Assembly (NCBI GenBank): GCA_947630715.1
Contig: CANRIP010000006.1
Span: forward strand, 1 to 64,000
Length of the DNA stretch: 64,000 nt
DNA from: an uncultured Acetatifactor sp.
GTDB taxonomy: Bacteria > Bacillota > Clostridia > Lachnospirales > Lachnospiraceae
Direction of reading: 5' to 3'
Shown in pieces: positions 45,035-55,605 of this stretch. Position 1 is the first letter of the stretch. Each line of letters opens with the position of its first letter. Made by a program: the position numbers and the translations under genes. The notes under the pieces were generated by a model, which was given only the letters and a program-made list of their open reading frames with translations, searched no databases and had not been told where the DNA came from.

Positions 45035-46632
45035 ACAACTACACGGAAGAAATCAACCGCCGCCGCACCTTTGCCATTATCTCCCACCCGGACGCGGGAA
45101 AGACCACCCTCACAGAGAAGTTTCTCCTGTACGGGGGAGCCATCAACCTGGCGGGCAGCGTCAAGGGAAAGGCAACCGCCAGACACGCGGTTTCCGACTG
45201 GATGGGAATTGAGAAGGAGAGAGGGATTTCCGTCACCTCCTCGGTGCTGCAGTTCGAGTACGGCGGTTACTGCATCAATATTTTGGACACGCCGGGGCAC
45301 CAGGACTTTTCCGAGGACACCTACCGTACGCTGATGGCGGCGGATTCCGCGGTGATGGTGATCGACGCCTCCAAGGGCGTGGAGGCGCAGACCAGAAAGC
45401 TGTTCAAAGTCTGCGTGATGCGCCGGATCCCCATTTTCACCTTTATCAATAAGATGGATCGGGACGCCAGGGACACCTTTGAGCTGCTGGATGATATCGA
45501 GAATGAGCTTGGCATCGCCACCTGTCCCGTGAACTGGCCCATCGGCTCCGGGAAAGGCTTTCAGGGAGTCTATGACAGAGAGACGAAATGTGTGATCTGT
45601 TATTCCGATACGGAAAAGGGGACGAAGGAGGGCGTGGCCACGCAGATCCCCGCCGCGGATGAGGAAAAGCTGCGGGAAACCATCGGCCCTGCCGCGGCGG
45701 ACAAGCTCCTGGAGGAAGTGGAGCTTTTGGACGGCGCCGGCGCGGAATTCGATCTGGAGCTGGTACACAGGGGAGAGCTGACGCCGGTGTGTTTTGGGTC
45801 CGCCCTCACCAATTTTGGCGTGGAGATTTTTTTACAGCATTTTCTCCGCATGACCACCGTTCCCCTGCCCAGAAAAGCGGACATCGGCCTGATCGATCCG
45901 GTGGAGAACCGGTTCAGCGCTTTTGTGTTTAAGATTCAGGCCAATATGAACAAGGCGCACCGGGACAGGGTGGCGTTTCTGCGGATCTGCTCCGGCCGGT
46001 TTGACGCGCAGATGGAGGTCAGGCATGTGCAGGGCGGCAAGATCATGCGGCTTTCCCAGCCTCAGCAGATTCTGGCGGACGAGAGGAAAATTCTGACGGA
46101 AGCCTACGCGGGGGATATTATCGGCGTTTTTGACCCGGGGATCTTTTCCATCGGGGATACGGTCTGCACCCCCGGGGAAAATTTCCGCTATGAGGGCATT
46201 CCCACCTTTGCGCCGGAGCATTTTGCCCGGGTGCGGCAGATGGATACCATGAAACGGAAACAGTTTGTGAAGGGAATCCAGCAGATCGCCCAGGAGGGCG
46301 CCATCCAGATTTTCCAGGAGTTTAACACGGGCCTGGAGGAAATCATCGTGGGCGTGGTGGGCGTTTTGCAGTTTGACGTGCTGAAATACCGGCTGGAGAA
46401 CGAATATAACGTGGAGATCAAGCTGGAAACCCTGCCCTATGAGCATATCCGCTGGATCGCGAACAAGGATCAGGTGGACGTGTCCAGGCTTTCCGGGACA
46501 TCCGATATGAAGAAGGTGAAGGACATGAAGGGGAACCCCCTGCTTTTGTTTGTGAACCCGTGGAGCATCGGCATGACGGCGGAACGGAATCCGGGGCTTG
46601 TTTTGACGGAATTCTGCGTCAATCAGGAGTAA
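45031..46632 (+). CDS. prfC: Peptide chain release factor 3
   Basis: RRTFAIISHPDAGKTTLTEKFLLYGGAINLAGSVKG; translation GTPase motifs. Confidence 0.96.
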   Translation: MNNYTEEINRRRTFAIISHPDAGKTTLTEKFLLYGGAINLAGSVKGKATARHAVSDWMGIEKERGISVTSSVLQFEYGGYCINILDTPGHQDFSEDTYRTLMAADSAVMVIDASKGVEAQTRKLFKVCVMRRIPIFTFINKMDRDARDTFELLDDIENELGIATCPVNWPIGSGKGFQGVYDRETKCVICYSDTEKGTKEGVATQIPAADEEKLRETIGPAAADKLLEEVELLDGAGAEFDLELVHRGELTPVCFGSALTNFGVEIFLQHFLRMTTVPLPRKADIGLIDPVENRFSAFVFKIQANMNKAHRDRVAFLRICSGRFDAQMEVRHVQGGKIMRLSQPQQILADERKILTEAYAGDIIGVFDPGIFSIGDTVCTPGENFRYEGIPTFAPEHFARVRQMDTMKRKQFVKGIQQIAQEGAIQIFQEFNTGLEEIIVGVVGVLQFDVLKYRLENEYNVEIKLETLPYEHIRWIANKDQVDVSRLSGTSDMKKVKDMKGNPLLLFVNPWSIGMTAERNPGLVLTEFCVNQE

Positions 46633-46766
46633 ACGGGGAAGGTTCCCCGGGGCTGATCCGGAATGCGCCGGTCAACCTGACATTTTGGGTGACAAATCGG
46701 CGGCGGATATGGTATACTTACCAGAGGGTGTTTTTTGCGGACGATCAGGGAAAGGAGCATGGAAAA

Positions 46767-47186
46767 ATGGGAAAGAGAGAAGACAGGAAAGCGTTGGGAA
46801 TCTCTGAGGCGCTTTCAGGGGAAGGACGCGGCGTGGTGCTGAAGGAGGAAAAGGACGTGGGAACGGTTCAGATCGCCGACGATGTGGTGGCCATGATCGC
46901 TTCCCTTGCCACCACGGAGGTGGAGGGCGTAAGCGCCATGGCGGGAAATATTACCAATGAGCTGATGAGCCGGGTGGGCGTGAAAAAATTGACCAGAGGG
47001 GTCAAGGTGGACGTGCTGGAGGGCAATGTGACTGTGGATCTGGCGGTCACCATGGAATACGGCTATAATATTCCGGCTACCTGCCGACAGGTGCAGGCCA
47101 AGGTGAAGGCGGCCATCGAGAACATGACGGGGCTTACCTGTACGGACGTCAATATCCGCATTATGGGCGTCAAGGTAAAGGCCTGA
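46767..47186 (+). CDS. Asp23/Gls24 family envelope stress protein
   Basis: VQIADDVVAMIASLATTEVEGVSAMAGN...VKVDVLEGNVTVDLAVTMEYGYNIPATCRQVQ. Confidence 0.93.
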   Translation: MGKREDRKALGISEALSGEGRGVVLKEEKDVGTVQIADDVVAMIASLATTEVEGVSAMAGNITNELMSRVGVKKLTRGVKVDVLEGNVTVDLAVTMEYGYNIPATCRQVQAKVKAAIENMTGLTCTDVNIRIMGVKVKA

Positions 47187-47217
47187 ACAAAAACAGCAGA
47201 AGGAAATACAGGCGCAA

Positions 47218-47628
47218 ATGGGAAGACATGAACAGAGGGAACAGGTATTTCTGCTTTTATTCCGCGAGGCTTTTTACGATCCGGCGGATCTGCCGGATCA
47301 GGTTAAGCTGTTTCTGAACGAGAGCGAAATTCTGAGGGATCCGAAGGACCGGGAGTATGTCCGTGCCAGGTTTGAGGCGGTTATGGAGCGGCTGGAAACC
47401 ATCGACCGGCTGATCAATGACAACACCCAGGGCTGGGATACCCACCGGATCGGGAAAGTGGAGCTGGCGGTTCTTCGTCTGGCCGTGTATGAGCTTCGGT
47501 TCGACGATGATATTCCCGCCGGGGTGGCCATCAACGAGGCGGTGGAAATCGCCAAAAAATACGGGCAGGACAACGCCGGCGGATTCGTCAACGCTATCCT
47601 GGCCAAAATACTGAAACTGGGTGATTGA
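47218..47628 (+). CDS. nusB: Transcription antitermination factor NusB
   Basis: MGRHEQREQVFLLLF; GKVELAVLRLAVYEL; VAINEAVEIAKKYG. Confidence 0.95.
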   Translation: MGRHEQREQVFLLLFREAFYDPADLPDQVKLFLNESEILRDPKDREYVRARFEAVMERLETIDRLINDNTQGWDTHRIGKVELAVLRLAVYELRFDDDIPAGVAINEAVEIAKKYGQDNAGGFVNAILAKILKLGD

Positions 47629-48829
47629 GATTCCAAACGCATATACGGTTTCACAACTGAATTCCTATATCAAAAATATGTTCACACAGGACTATCTGCT
47701 GCGGAGCCTTTTTGTCAAAGGAGAGGTCAGCAACTGCAAATATCATCCCTCGGGACATATTTATTTTACGTTAAAGGACCCTAAGGGTACAATTAGCTGC
47801 GTGATGTTCGCAGGCAGCCGTTCGGGTCTTTCTTTTCGTTTGTCGGAGGGGCAGCAGGTGGTGGTGGGCGGCTCCGTGGACGTGTACGAGAGAGGCGGCA
47901 GCTATCAGCTCTACGCCAGGCAGATCGTCCTGGACGGGAACGGCCTGCTCTATGAAAAATATGAACAGTTGAAACGCGAGCTGGAAGAAACCGGTATGTT
48001 TGCCAAAGAGTATAAAAAGCCCATCCCCCGTTATATCCGGACGCTGGGCGTTGTGACCGCGCTCACAGGCGCGGCGGTCAGGGACATTATCCAGATCGCG
48101 GGGAGGCGCAACCCCTATGTGCAGATCATTCTCTATCCCGCCGCCGTTCAGGGAGCCGACGCGGTGCCGGACATTGTGAACGGGATCCGCGCCCTGGAGC
48201 GGCTGGGAGTGGATGTGATGATCGTGGGGCGGGGCGGAGGCTCCATCGAGGATCTGTGGGCTTTTAACGAGCGGGAGGTGGCGGAGGCGGTGTTCCAGTG
48301 CAGCGTGCCGGTGATTTCGGCCGTGGGACATGAGACGGACACCACCATTGTGGATTTTGTGGCGGATCTGCGCGCACCCACGCCCTCCGCGGCCGCGGAG
48401 CTGGCGGTGACGGATATCCGGGAGATTCTGCGGGAGCTTTCCGCATACCGGGAGGCTTTAAACACGTCCATGGGGAACATCCTGCGCAAGCTGCGGGAGA
48501 CGGCTGACAAAAAGGCTCTCCGCCTGAAAGCCGTAAGCCCTGGGGCGGGGATTCGGGAGAACAGAATGCGCGCCCTGTCCGCGGAGGAAAGGCTGCGCTC
48601 CCGGATGGAGCGGCTGATCCAGGGCAGACGGAACCGGCTGGCGGTATATATCGAGCGGATCAGGGGCCTGTCCCCCCTGGAAAAGCTAAACAGCGGATAC
48701 GCCTTCGTCTCCGACGAAAGCGGCGCGAACATCCGGTCCGTAAGCCAGGCGCAGCCGGGAAAGCTGTTGACGGTCCAGGTGCGGGACGGAAGGATTCTGG
48801 CCAGGGCGGAACAGGTGCTGCCGGACTGA
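47621..48829 (+). CDS. xseA: Exodeoxyribonuclease VII large subunit (GTG start)
   Basis: YTVSQLNSYIKNMF; VKGEVSNCKYHPSGHIYFTLKD; GRGGGSIEDLWAFN. Confidence 0.96.
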   Translation: MIEIPNAYTVSQLNSYIKNMFTQDYLLRSLFVKGEVSNCKYHPSGHIYFTLKDPKGTISCVMFAGSRSGLSFRLSEGQQVVVGGSVDVYERGGSYQLYARQIVLDGNGLLYEKYEQLKRELEETGMFAKEYKKPIPRYIRTLGVVTALTGAAVRDIIQIAGRRNPYVQIILYPAAVQGADAVPDIVNGIRALERLGVDVMIVGRGGGSIEDLWAFNEREVAEAVFQCSVPVISAVGHETDTTIVDFVADLRAPTPSAAAELAVTDIREILRELSAYREALNTSMGNILRKLRETADKKALRLKAVSPGAGIRENRMRALSAEERLRSRMERLIQGRRNRLAVYIERIRGLSPLEKLNSGYAFVSDESGANIRSVSQAQPGKLLTVQVRDGRILARAEQVLPD

Positions 48830-48895
48830 CGGCCGGAAAGCGGGGCCCACACACAGCAAAGGCGCGGTAGGCAGTCAAACCGGGAAAGAGGAAAT

Positions 48896-49135
48896 ATGAG
48901 CGAAGAAGGACGGCAGGAATGGAATCTGGAGGAAAATTTTGAACGGCTGGACCAGGTGATCGGGCGTCTGGAGAAGGAGGATCTTTCTCTGGAGGATGCC
49001 TTCCGGGAGTACGCCCTCGGCATGGAAATCCTGAAACAGTGCAGCGGGCAGATCGACAGAGTGGAAAAACAGGTTCTTAAGCTGAGCGAATCCGGAGAAC
49101 TGGAGGAAATGGACCATGGAGAAACAGGAGTTTGA
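48896..49135 (+). CDS. xseB: Exodeoxyribonuclease VII small subunit
   Basis: NLEENFERLDQVIGRLEKEDLSLEDAFREYALGMEIL. Confidence 0.93.
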   Translation: MSEEGRQEWNLEENFERLDQVIGRLEKEDLSLEDAFREYALGMEILKQCSGQIDRVEKQVLKLSESGELEEMDHGETGV

Positions 49136-50036
49136 CAGTCTGCTTCAGGCCAAAACGGAGGAAATCGACCGGATCATAGGAAAATTCCTTCCCAGGGAAG
49201 AAGGCTGGCAGAAAACATTGATTCAGGCAATGAATTACAGCGTCCTGGCGGGCGGGAAACGCCTGCGGCCCATGCTGATGCTGGAAACGTACCGGATGCT
49301 TGGGGGAAGGGGAACGGAAATCCAGCCCTTTCTGGCGGCCATTGAGATGATCCACACCTATTCCCTGGTGCATGACGATCTTCCGGCCATGGATAACGAC
49401 GAGTACCGCAGAGGGCGTGAGACCACCTGGAAGGTATACGGCGAGGCCGGGGCGATTCTGGCGGGGGACGGACTGTTGAATCTGGCGTTCGAGACGGCGG
49501 CCGGCGCCTTTGCGTTGGTGGACCGGGGCGATCCGGCGGCGCTTGCGCGGGTTGCGGACGCGCTTTTGCTGCTGGCCCAAAAGGCCGGTTATCAGGGAAT
49601 GATCGGGGGCCAGAGCGTGGATGTGGAGGCGGAGGGCAGGAAGGAGCCTGTGACGGAGGCCCAGTTAAATTATATCCACCGGTGCAAGACGGGGGCGCTG
49701 ATCGTGGCCTCCATGCAGGTGGGAGGCATTCTGGCCGGCGCGGACGGGGAAACCCTGCGGACGCTGGAACAGTGCGCCGAGGATGTGGGAATGGCTTTTC
49801 AGATCCGGGACGATATTCTGGATGTGTCGGGAGACAGCAGGGAGCTGGGGAAACCTGTGGGAAGCGATGAAGAAAACCACAAGCAGACCTATGTGACCTT
49901 TTATGGACTGGAGGAAGCCGGGAGACTGGTGGAAACGCTGTCGGAGGAAGCCGTGAACACCTATCTGCGGATCATGAAGGGAGATCATGAGTTTCTGGAT
50001 CATCTGATTCTCATGCTGGCGGGAAGACGTAAATAG
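49116..50036 (+). CDS. ispA: Polyprenyl (farnesyl/geranylgeranyl) diphosphate synthase
   Basis: GGKRLRPMLML; HDDLPAMDNDEYRRG; FQIRDDILD. Confidence 0.95.
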   Translation: MEKQEFDSLLQAKTEEIDRIIGKFLPREEGWQKTLIQAMNYSVLAGGKRLRPMLMLETYRMLGGRGTEIQPFLAAIEMIHTYSLVHDDLPAMDNDEYRRGRETTWKVYGEAGAILAGDGLLNLAFETAAGAFALVDRGDPAALARVADALLLLAQKAGYQGMIGGQSVDVEAEGRKEPVTEAQLNYIHRCKTGALIVASMQVGGILAGADGETLRTLEQCAEDVGMAFQIRDDILDVSGDSRELGKPVGSDEENHKQTYVTFYGLEEAGRLVETLSEEAVNTYLRIMKGDHEFLDHLILMLAGRRK

Positions 50037-50047
50037 AGGATAAATTT

Positions 50048-51919
50048 ATGCTGTTGGAAAATATCAGGCAGGTAAACGATATCAAAAAGATAAAACGGGA
50101 AGATTACGACAGGCTGGCGCAGGAGATCAGGGAATTCCTGATTCGCAAGATCAGCGTCACGGGAGGGCACCTGGGCTCCAATCTGGGCGCGGTGGAGCTT
50201 ACCATGGCGCTGCATCTGGCCTTAAATCTTCCGGAGGATAAAATTATATGGGACGTGGGGCATCAGTCCTACACTCATAAGATCCTCACCGGCCGCCTGG
50301 ACGGTTTCGACCATCTGCGCCAGTTCCACGGTCTGAGCGGATTCCCTAAGAGAAAGGAGAGCGACTGCGATGTGTTTGACACGGGGCACAGCTCCACCTC
50401 CATCTCCGCGGGGCTGGGTCTGGTGAAGGCCAGGGATCTGAAGGGGGAAAAAAACACGGTGGTCTCCGTGATCGGCGACGGCTCCATGACCGGCGGGATG
50501 GCCTATGAGGCTTTGAACAACGCGGCCCAGTTGGAGACTAACTTCATCATCCTTTTAAACGACAACAACATGTCCATCTCGGAAAACGTGGGAGGAGTGT
50601 CCGCCTACTTAAATAAAATCCGTACCGCCACAGGGTATCTGGATCTGAAAAAGGGGATTTACGACGCCCTGCGCAATACCAAAGGGGGCGGCGACAGCAC
50701 GATCCGCAGCATCCGCCGGGCCAAGAACAGCTTTAAGCAGCTTGTGATCCCGGGGATGTTTTATGAGGATATGGGGATTACCTACTTAGGGCCGGTGGAC
50801 GGGCATGACGTCAACGCCATGATCCGGGTGATCAACGAGGCAAAGCGCGTGAAGGGGGCCGTGCTGATCCACGCCCAGACCCAGAAGGGGAAGGGATATC
50901 TGCCGGCGGAGCGCCATCCGGCCAGATTCCACGGGGCGGAGCCCTTTGACATTGAGACGGGGATTCCCTCCCATCCCAGAACCGTGGCCAATTACACGGA
51001 TATTTTTTCCACCGTGATGTGCAAGCTGGGCGCCAGGGATGAACGGATTGTGGCCATCACCGCGGCCATGCCGGACGGCACGGGGCTGAAACGGTTTCAC
51101 AACATGTACCCGGACAGGTTTTTTGACGTGGGGATCGCGGAAGAACACGCCGTGACCTTTGCGGCCGGTTTGGCGGCGGGGGGCTTGAAACCCATTGTGG
51201 CGGTGTATTCCTCCTTTTTGCAGAGGGCCTACGATCAGATCCTGCACGATGTCTGCCTTCAGAATCTGCCGGTGGTCTTTGCCATTGACCGGGCAGGGCT
51301 GGTAGGCAGCGATGGAGAGACGCATCAGGGCATTTTTGATCTGAGCTATCTGTCCGGCATTCCCAACATGCATGTTTGCGCGCCCAAAAACAAATGGGAA
51401 CTGTCCGACATGCTGAAATTTGCGGTGAGTCTGTCCGCGCCGGTGGCGATCCGTTATCCCCGGGGAACCGCTTACGCCGGTTTAAAGGAATTCCGGGCTC
51501 CCGTGGAACTGGGAAAGGCGGAGTGGATTTACCGGGAGTGGGAAATCGCGTTGTTTGCGGTGGGGAGTATGGTCAAGACGGCGGAAAGCGTCCGTCAGGC
51601 TTTGAAGGAGAAGGGCTATGGGGTCAGCCTGATCAATGCGCGTTTCGTGAAACCGCTGGATGAGGAAGCGGTAAAGGACGCCTGCGCCGACCACGCGCTG
51701 ATCGTCACGCTGGAGGAAAACGTGGGAAACGGCGGCTACGGAGCGAGAGTGCTGGATTTTATGAACCGAAGCGGCCTCAGAAACAGATGCCTGAACGTGT
51801 GTATTCCCGACGCGTATGTGGAGCATGGTAATGTGGAGCTTTTGAAACAGGAGATCGGGATTGACGCCGACAGCATTGTCCGGCGTATTCTGGACGCCCT
51901 GGAAAGCAAAAAGGATTGA
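50048..51919 (+). CDS. dxs: 1-deoxy-D-xylulose-5-phosphate synthase
   Basis: GGHLGSNLGAVELTMALH; VIGDGSMTGGMAYEALNNA; GIAEEHAVTFAAGLA. Confidence 0.97.
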   Translation: MLLENIRQVNDIKKIKREDYDRLAQEIREFLIRKISVTGGHLGSNLGAVELTMALHLALNLPEDKIIWDVGHQSYTHKILTGRLDGFDHLRQFHGLSGFPKRKESDCDVFDTGHSSTSISAGLGLVKARDLKGEKNTVVSVIGDGSMTGGMAYEALNNAAQLETNFIILLNDNNMSISENVGGVSAYLNKIRTATGYLDLKKGIYDALRNTKGGGDSTIRSIRRAKNSFKQLVIPGMFYEDMGITYLGPVDGHDVNAMIRVINEAKRVKGAVLIHAQTQKGKGYLPAERHPARFHGAEPFDIETGIPSHPRTVANYTDIFSTVMCKLGARDERIVAITAAMPDGTGLKRFHNMYPDRFFDVGIAEEHAVTFAAGLAAGGLKPIVAVYSSFLQRAYDQILHDVCLQNLPVVFAIDRAGLVGSDGETHQGIFDLSYLSGIPNMHVCAPKNKWELSDMLKFAVSLSAPVAIRYPRGTAYAGLKEFRAPVELGKAEWIYREWEIALFAVGSMVKTAESVRQALKEKGYGVSLINARFVKPLDEEAVKDACADHALIVTLEENVGNGGYGARVLDFMNRSGLRNRCLNVCIPDAYVEHGNVELLKQEIGIDADSIVRRILDALESKKD

Positions 51920-51925
51920 GGCGGC

Positions 51926-52843
51926 ATGAAGAAACGATTGGATCTGCTTCTGGTGGAGCGGGGGTACGCGGATTCCAGAGAGAAGGCGAAAGCCGTCATC
52001 ATGGCCGGGAACGTTTATGTGAACGGGCAGAAGGAGGATAAAGCCGGCAGCTTCTTCCAGGAGGAAGGGCTTTCTCTGGAGGTAAGGGGAAATACGCTGA
52101 AGTATGTGAGCCGGGGCGGGCTCAAGCTGGAAAAAGCCGTTTCGGTCTGGCCCCTTCCCCTGGAGGGTGGGGTCTGCGTGGACATTGGCGCGTCCACCGG
52201 GGGATTTACGGACTGTATGCTGCAAAACGGCGCAAGGAAGGTGTATGCCGTTGACGTGGGAAAGGGCCAGCTTGCCTGGAAACTCAGGAACGATGAGAGA
52301 GTGGTCTGCATGGAACGGACCAATTTCCGCTATGTGACCCGGGAGGATTTGGGGGAGGAAGTGGATTTCGCCGGGGCGGATGTGTCCTTTATCTCCCTGA
52401 CCAAAATCCTTCTCCCAGCGGGAAGGGTGTTAAAGCAGGGGGGACAGGCTGTCTGCCTGGTGAAACCCCAGTTTGAGGCGGGCCGGGAACAGGTGGGAAA
52501 AAACGGCGTGGTGAGGGATCCCGCCGTCCACAGACAGGTTGTGGAGGGGATTGTGGATTTCGCGGACAGCATTGGATTTACCGTGGCGGATCTGGACTAT
52601 TCCCCCATCCGGGGGCCGGAGGGAAACATCGAATATCTGTTATATCTGCGCAAGGATGCCGGATCTGTGGAAGATCGGTTTTCCCTGCCGGAAGCGCAGG
52701 CGGTGGAGGAATGGAAAACCCTGGTTCAAAACGGCGGGGGACTGTCCCGGAGCCCCTTCTGGCAGCAGAAGATCCGGGAGACGGTGGAGCGTTCCCACGG
52801 AAAGGAGGAAGGCGTCCGAAAGGAGGAAACGCCGGAGGCATGA
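51926..52843 (+). CDS. tlyA: TlyA family rRNA (cytidine-2'-O)-methyltransferase
   Basis: S4-like N-terminus KKRLDLLLVERGYADSREKAKAVIMAGNVYVNG; DIGASTGGFTDCMLQNGA. Confidence 0.95.
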   Translation: MKKRLDLLLVERGYADSREKAKAVIMAGNVYVNGQKEDKAGSFFQEEGLSLEVRGNTLKYVSRGGLKLEKAVSVWPLPLEGGVCVDIGASTGGFTDCMLQNGARKVYAVDVGKGQLAWKLRNDERVVCMERTNFRYVTREDLGEEVDFAGADVSFISLTKILLPAGRVLKQGGQAVCLVKPQFEAGREQVGKNGVVRDPAVHRQVVEGIVDFADSIGFTVADLDYSPIRGPEGNIEYLLYLRKDAGSVEDRFSLPEAQAVEEWKTLVQNGGGLSRSPFWQQKIRETVERSHGKEEGVRKEETPEA

Positions 52844-53682
52844 GGCATTTTCTGATCTATACCAATACCCGAAAGGATCAAAATATGGCGGTGACCGCCC
52901 GGATCCGGGATTATCTGACGCTGCGGGGCCGGAAGGCCACCCTGTGGACGGACGCTGCGGGCCAGGAAGGCCGTGCCCGCCGGATTCCGGAGGACGTGGA
53001 CTGTATGATTGTGCTGGGAGGCGACGGCACCGTATTGCAGGCGGCCAGGGAAACCGCCTGTCTTTCGATTCCCATCGTCGGCGTGAACCTGGGGACTTTG
53101 GGGTACATGACGGAAATCGAGCCGGAGGGGGCCGAGGAAGCGCTGGACCGGCTGCTGGCCGGGGATTTTCAGCAGGAAAGCCGGATGATGCTGGAGGGCA
53201 GGGTCTTTTCTCGGGACGGGGACGAGAAGGAGAGCTGGGCCTTAAACGATATTGTGATTTCCCGCAGCGGTTCTCTGCGGATTATCAAATTCAATATCTA
53301 TGTGAACGGCCAGTTCCTGCACGATTATGACGCGGACGGCGTGATCGTCACCACCCCCACGGGCTCCACCGGGTATAATCTGTCGGCGGGAGGGCCCCTG
53401 GTGGAGCCTCAGGCAAGGCTGATGGTGGTGACGCCCATTTGTCCCCACACGCTGAACCAGAGAAGCATTATTCTGTCCGCGGAGGACGTGATCGAGATTG
53501 AAATCCCTCAGGGCAGAGAGGGCGGGATCCAGACGGTGGAGGCAAATTTTGACGGCAGCCATGCGATCACCCTGCAGACGGGGGACAGGATCCGGATTGT
53601 GAGATCGGAAAAATGCACGGAGTTTCTCCGGTTAAATCAGGTCAGCTTTCTGGAGGTGCTTCACAGAAAAATGGCGGATTGA
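52840..53682 (+). CDS. nadK: NAD kinase
   Basis: VLGGDGTVLQAAR; VTTPTGSTGYNLSAGGPLV. Confidence 0.95.
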   Translation: MRHFLIYTNTRKDQNMAVTARIRDYLTLRGRKATLWTDAAGQEGRARRIPEDVDCMIVLGGDGTVLQAARETACLSIPIVGVNLGTLGYMTEIEPEGAEEALDRLLAGDFQQESRMMLEGRVFSRDGDEKESWALNDIVISRSGSLRIIKFNIYVNGQFLHDYDADGVIVTTPTGSTGYNLSAGGPLVEPQARLMVVTPICPHTLNQRSIILSAEDVIEIEIPQGREGGIQTVEANFDGSHAITLQTGDRIRIVRSEKCTEFLRLNQVSFLEVLHRKMAD

Positions 53683-53787
53683 TCCCCGGGGGATCGGGAT
53701 CGGCCGGCCGGTAAGCGGCTTGGGCTTTTGCGCGGGGCGGCGCACGGAGAGGGCAAAAGGTCGTGGAACGACGGAATGCGAGGAAAA

Positions 53788-55494
53788 ATGCTGGAAAGTT
53801 TACATGTGAAAAATCTGGCTCTGATTGAGGAGACGGAGGTGGAATTCGGCCCTGGGCTGAACATTCTCACCGGGGAGACCGGCGCGGGAAAATCTCTGCT
53901 GATCGGCAGCGTGAATCTGGCGCTGGGAGGTAAATTTGAAAAGGAAATGCTGCGCAAGGGAGCGGACAGCGCGCTGGTGGAGCTGGTCTTTTCCGCAGAC
54001 GCCCCCGGGGTGCGGGAATTTCTGGATCAGTCGCAGCTAGAGCAGACCCAGGACGGCAGCCTGACCATCAGCCGCAGGCTCCAGGCGGGAAAGAGCGTCT
54101 GCCGGATCAACGGCGAGATCGTCACCGCCAGACAGGTAAAGGAGCTGGCGGAGCTTTTGATCGATATTCACGGCCAGCATGAACACCAGTCGCTTTTGAA
54201 CAAAAAAAGCCATCTGGATATTCTGGACGGTTTCTGCGGCGGGGAGCTGGAGACGCTGGCAGAGGAAGCCGGACGGCTGTATGTGCAGTGCAGGGAAGGG
54301 CGGGAACGGCTGAACCGGGAGACGGTGGATGAAACGTCCCGCAGACGGGAGCAGTCCCTGGCGGAGTTTGAGTGGCAGGAGATCGAGCAGGCCAAACCGG
54401 TTCCCGGGGAGGACGGCGAGCTGGAGAAACAGTACCGGCTGATGGTGAACGGGAAACGGATCCTGGAGGGGCTGACGGAGAGCTACCAGTCCACCGGCGG
54501 GGATTTCCCGGACGGGGCAAGCGGCGCCTTAAGCCGGGCGCTGCGGGCGCTGCGCGGCGTCTCCGGATACGATGAGAGACTGGGACAGCTAGAGGAGCAA
54601 TTATCCCAGGTGGACAGCCTTCTGGCGGATTATAACCGGGAGCTGTCCGAGTATATGCAGGAGAGGGAATTTGACGGAGAGGACTTCGCCCGGGTGGAGG
54701 AAAGGCTCAATCTGCTGAACCGTCTAAAGGAAAAATACGGCGGCACGTTGGAGGATGTGATTCGGTACCAGGAGGAACGAAGGGCGCAACTGGAAAAATA
54801 TGAACATTACGATTCCTACCTGGCCAATCTGCAGCAGGAGCTGGCGGAAGCGGAACAGAAGTTTTCGGACGTATGCGGACGGATGTCCAAGATCCGCAGA
54901 CAAAACGCCGCCGTTTTGGCCGGGCAGTTAAAGGAGGCCCTGCGCCAGTTAAATTTCCAGTCGGTGGAATTTGAGATCGCCGTGCGGCCGGAGGGGACAA
55001 GGACGGCCAGAGGCTGGGACGACGTGGAATTTTTGATCTCCACCAACCCCGGCGAAAGCCTGAAACCCTTAAGCCAGGTGGCAAGCGGCGGTGAATTGTC
55101 CAGGGTGATGCTGGCCATTAAAACCGTATCGGCGGGAAAGGACGGGATCGGCACCCTGATTTTTGACGAGATCGACGCGGGGATCAGCGGCAGAACCGCG
55201 TGGAGGGTATCGGAGCAGTTGAACCGGGTAGCGGAAAACACCCAGGTGCTTTGTATTACCCATCTGCCCCAGATCGCCGCTATGGCGGACCGGCATTTTG
55301 TCATTGAAAAAAACAGCACTTCGGACAGCACCATCACGGATATCCGGCCGGTGGACGCCGACGAGAGCACGGGCGAGCTGGCAAGGCTGTTGGGGAGCGA
55401 CGCCGCCACGGACGCCGCCTGGTCCAACGCCCAGGAAATGCGGGCTCAGGCGCTGGCATACAAAAAGAATCGTCATGTAAATTTGCGGAATTGA
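53788..55494 (+). CDS. recN: DNA repair protein RecN
   Basis: MLESLHVKNLALIEETEVEFGPGLNILTGETGAGKSLLIGSV; SGGELSRVMLAIKTV; LIFDEIDAGISG. Confidence 0.97.
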   Translation: MLESLHVKNLALIEETEVEFGPGLNILTGETGAGKSLLIGSVNLALGGKFEKEMLRKGADSALVELVFSADAPGVREFLDQSQLEQTQDGSLTISRRLQAGKSVCRINGEIVTARQVKELAELLIDIHGQHEHQSLLNKKSHLDILDGFCGGELETLAEEAGRLYVQCREGRERLNRETVDETSRRREQSLAEFEWQEIEQAKPVPGEDGELEKQYRLMVNGKRILEGLTESYQSTGGDFPDGASGALSRALRALRGVSGYDERLGQLEEQLSQVDSLLADYNRELSEYMQEREFDGEDFARVEERLNLLNRLKEKYGGTLEDVIRYQEERRAQLEKYEHYDSYLANLQQELAEAEQKFSDVCGRMSKIRRQNAAVLAGQLKEALRQLNFQSVEFEIAVRPEGTRTARGWDDVEFLISTNPGESLKPLSQVASGGELSRVMLAIKTVSAGKDGIGTLIFDEIDAGISGRTAWRVSEQLNRVAENTQVLCITHLPQIAAMADRHFVIEKNSTSDSTITDIRPVDADESTGELARLLGSDAATDAAWSNAQEMRAQALAYKKNRHVNLRN

Positions 55495-55605
55495 AAAAAG
55501 AAAGGTTTAAAAAGTACACACACTGTTAAAAATACAGATAGATTACGGCGCGCCATAAGGAAGACAAAGCCTTGTGCAGCCGGAAAAAATCAGGATGCAG
55601 GGAGT

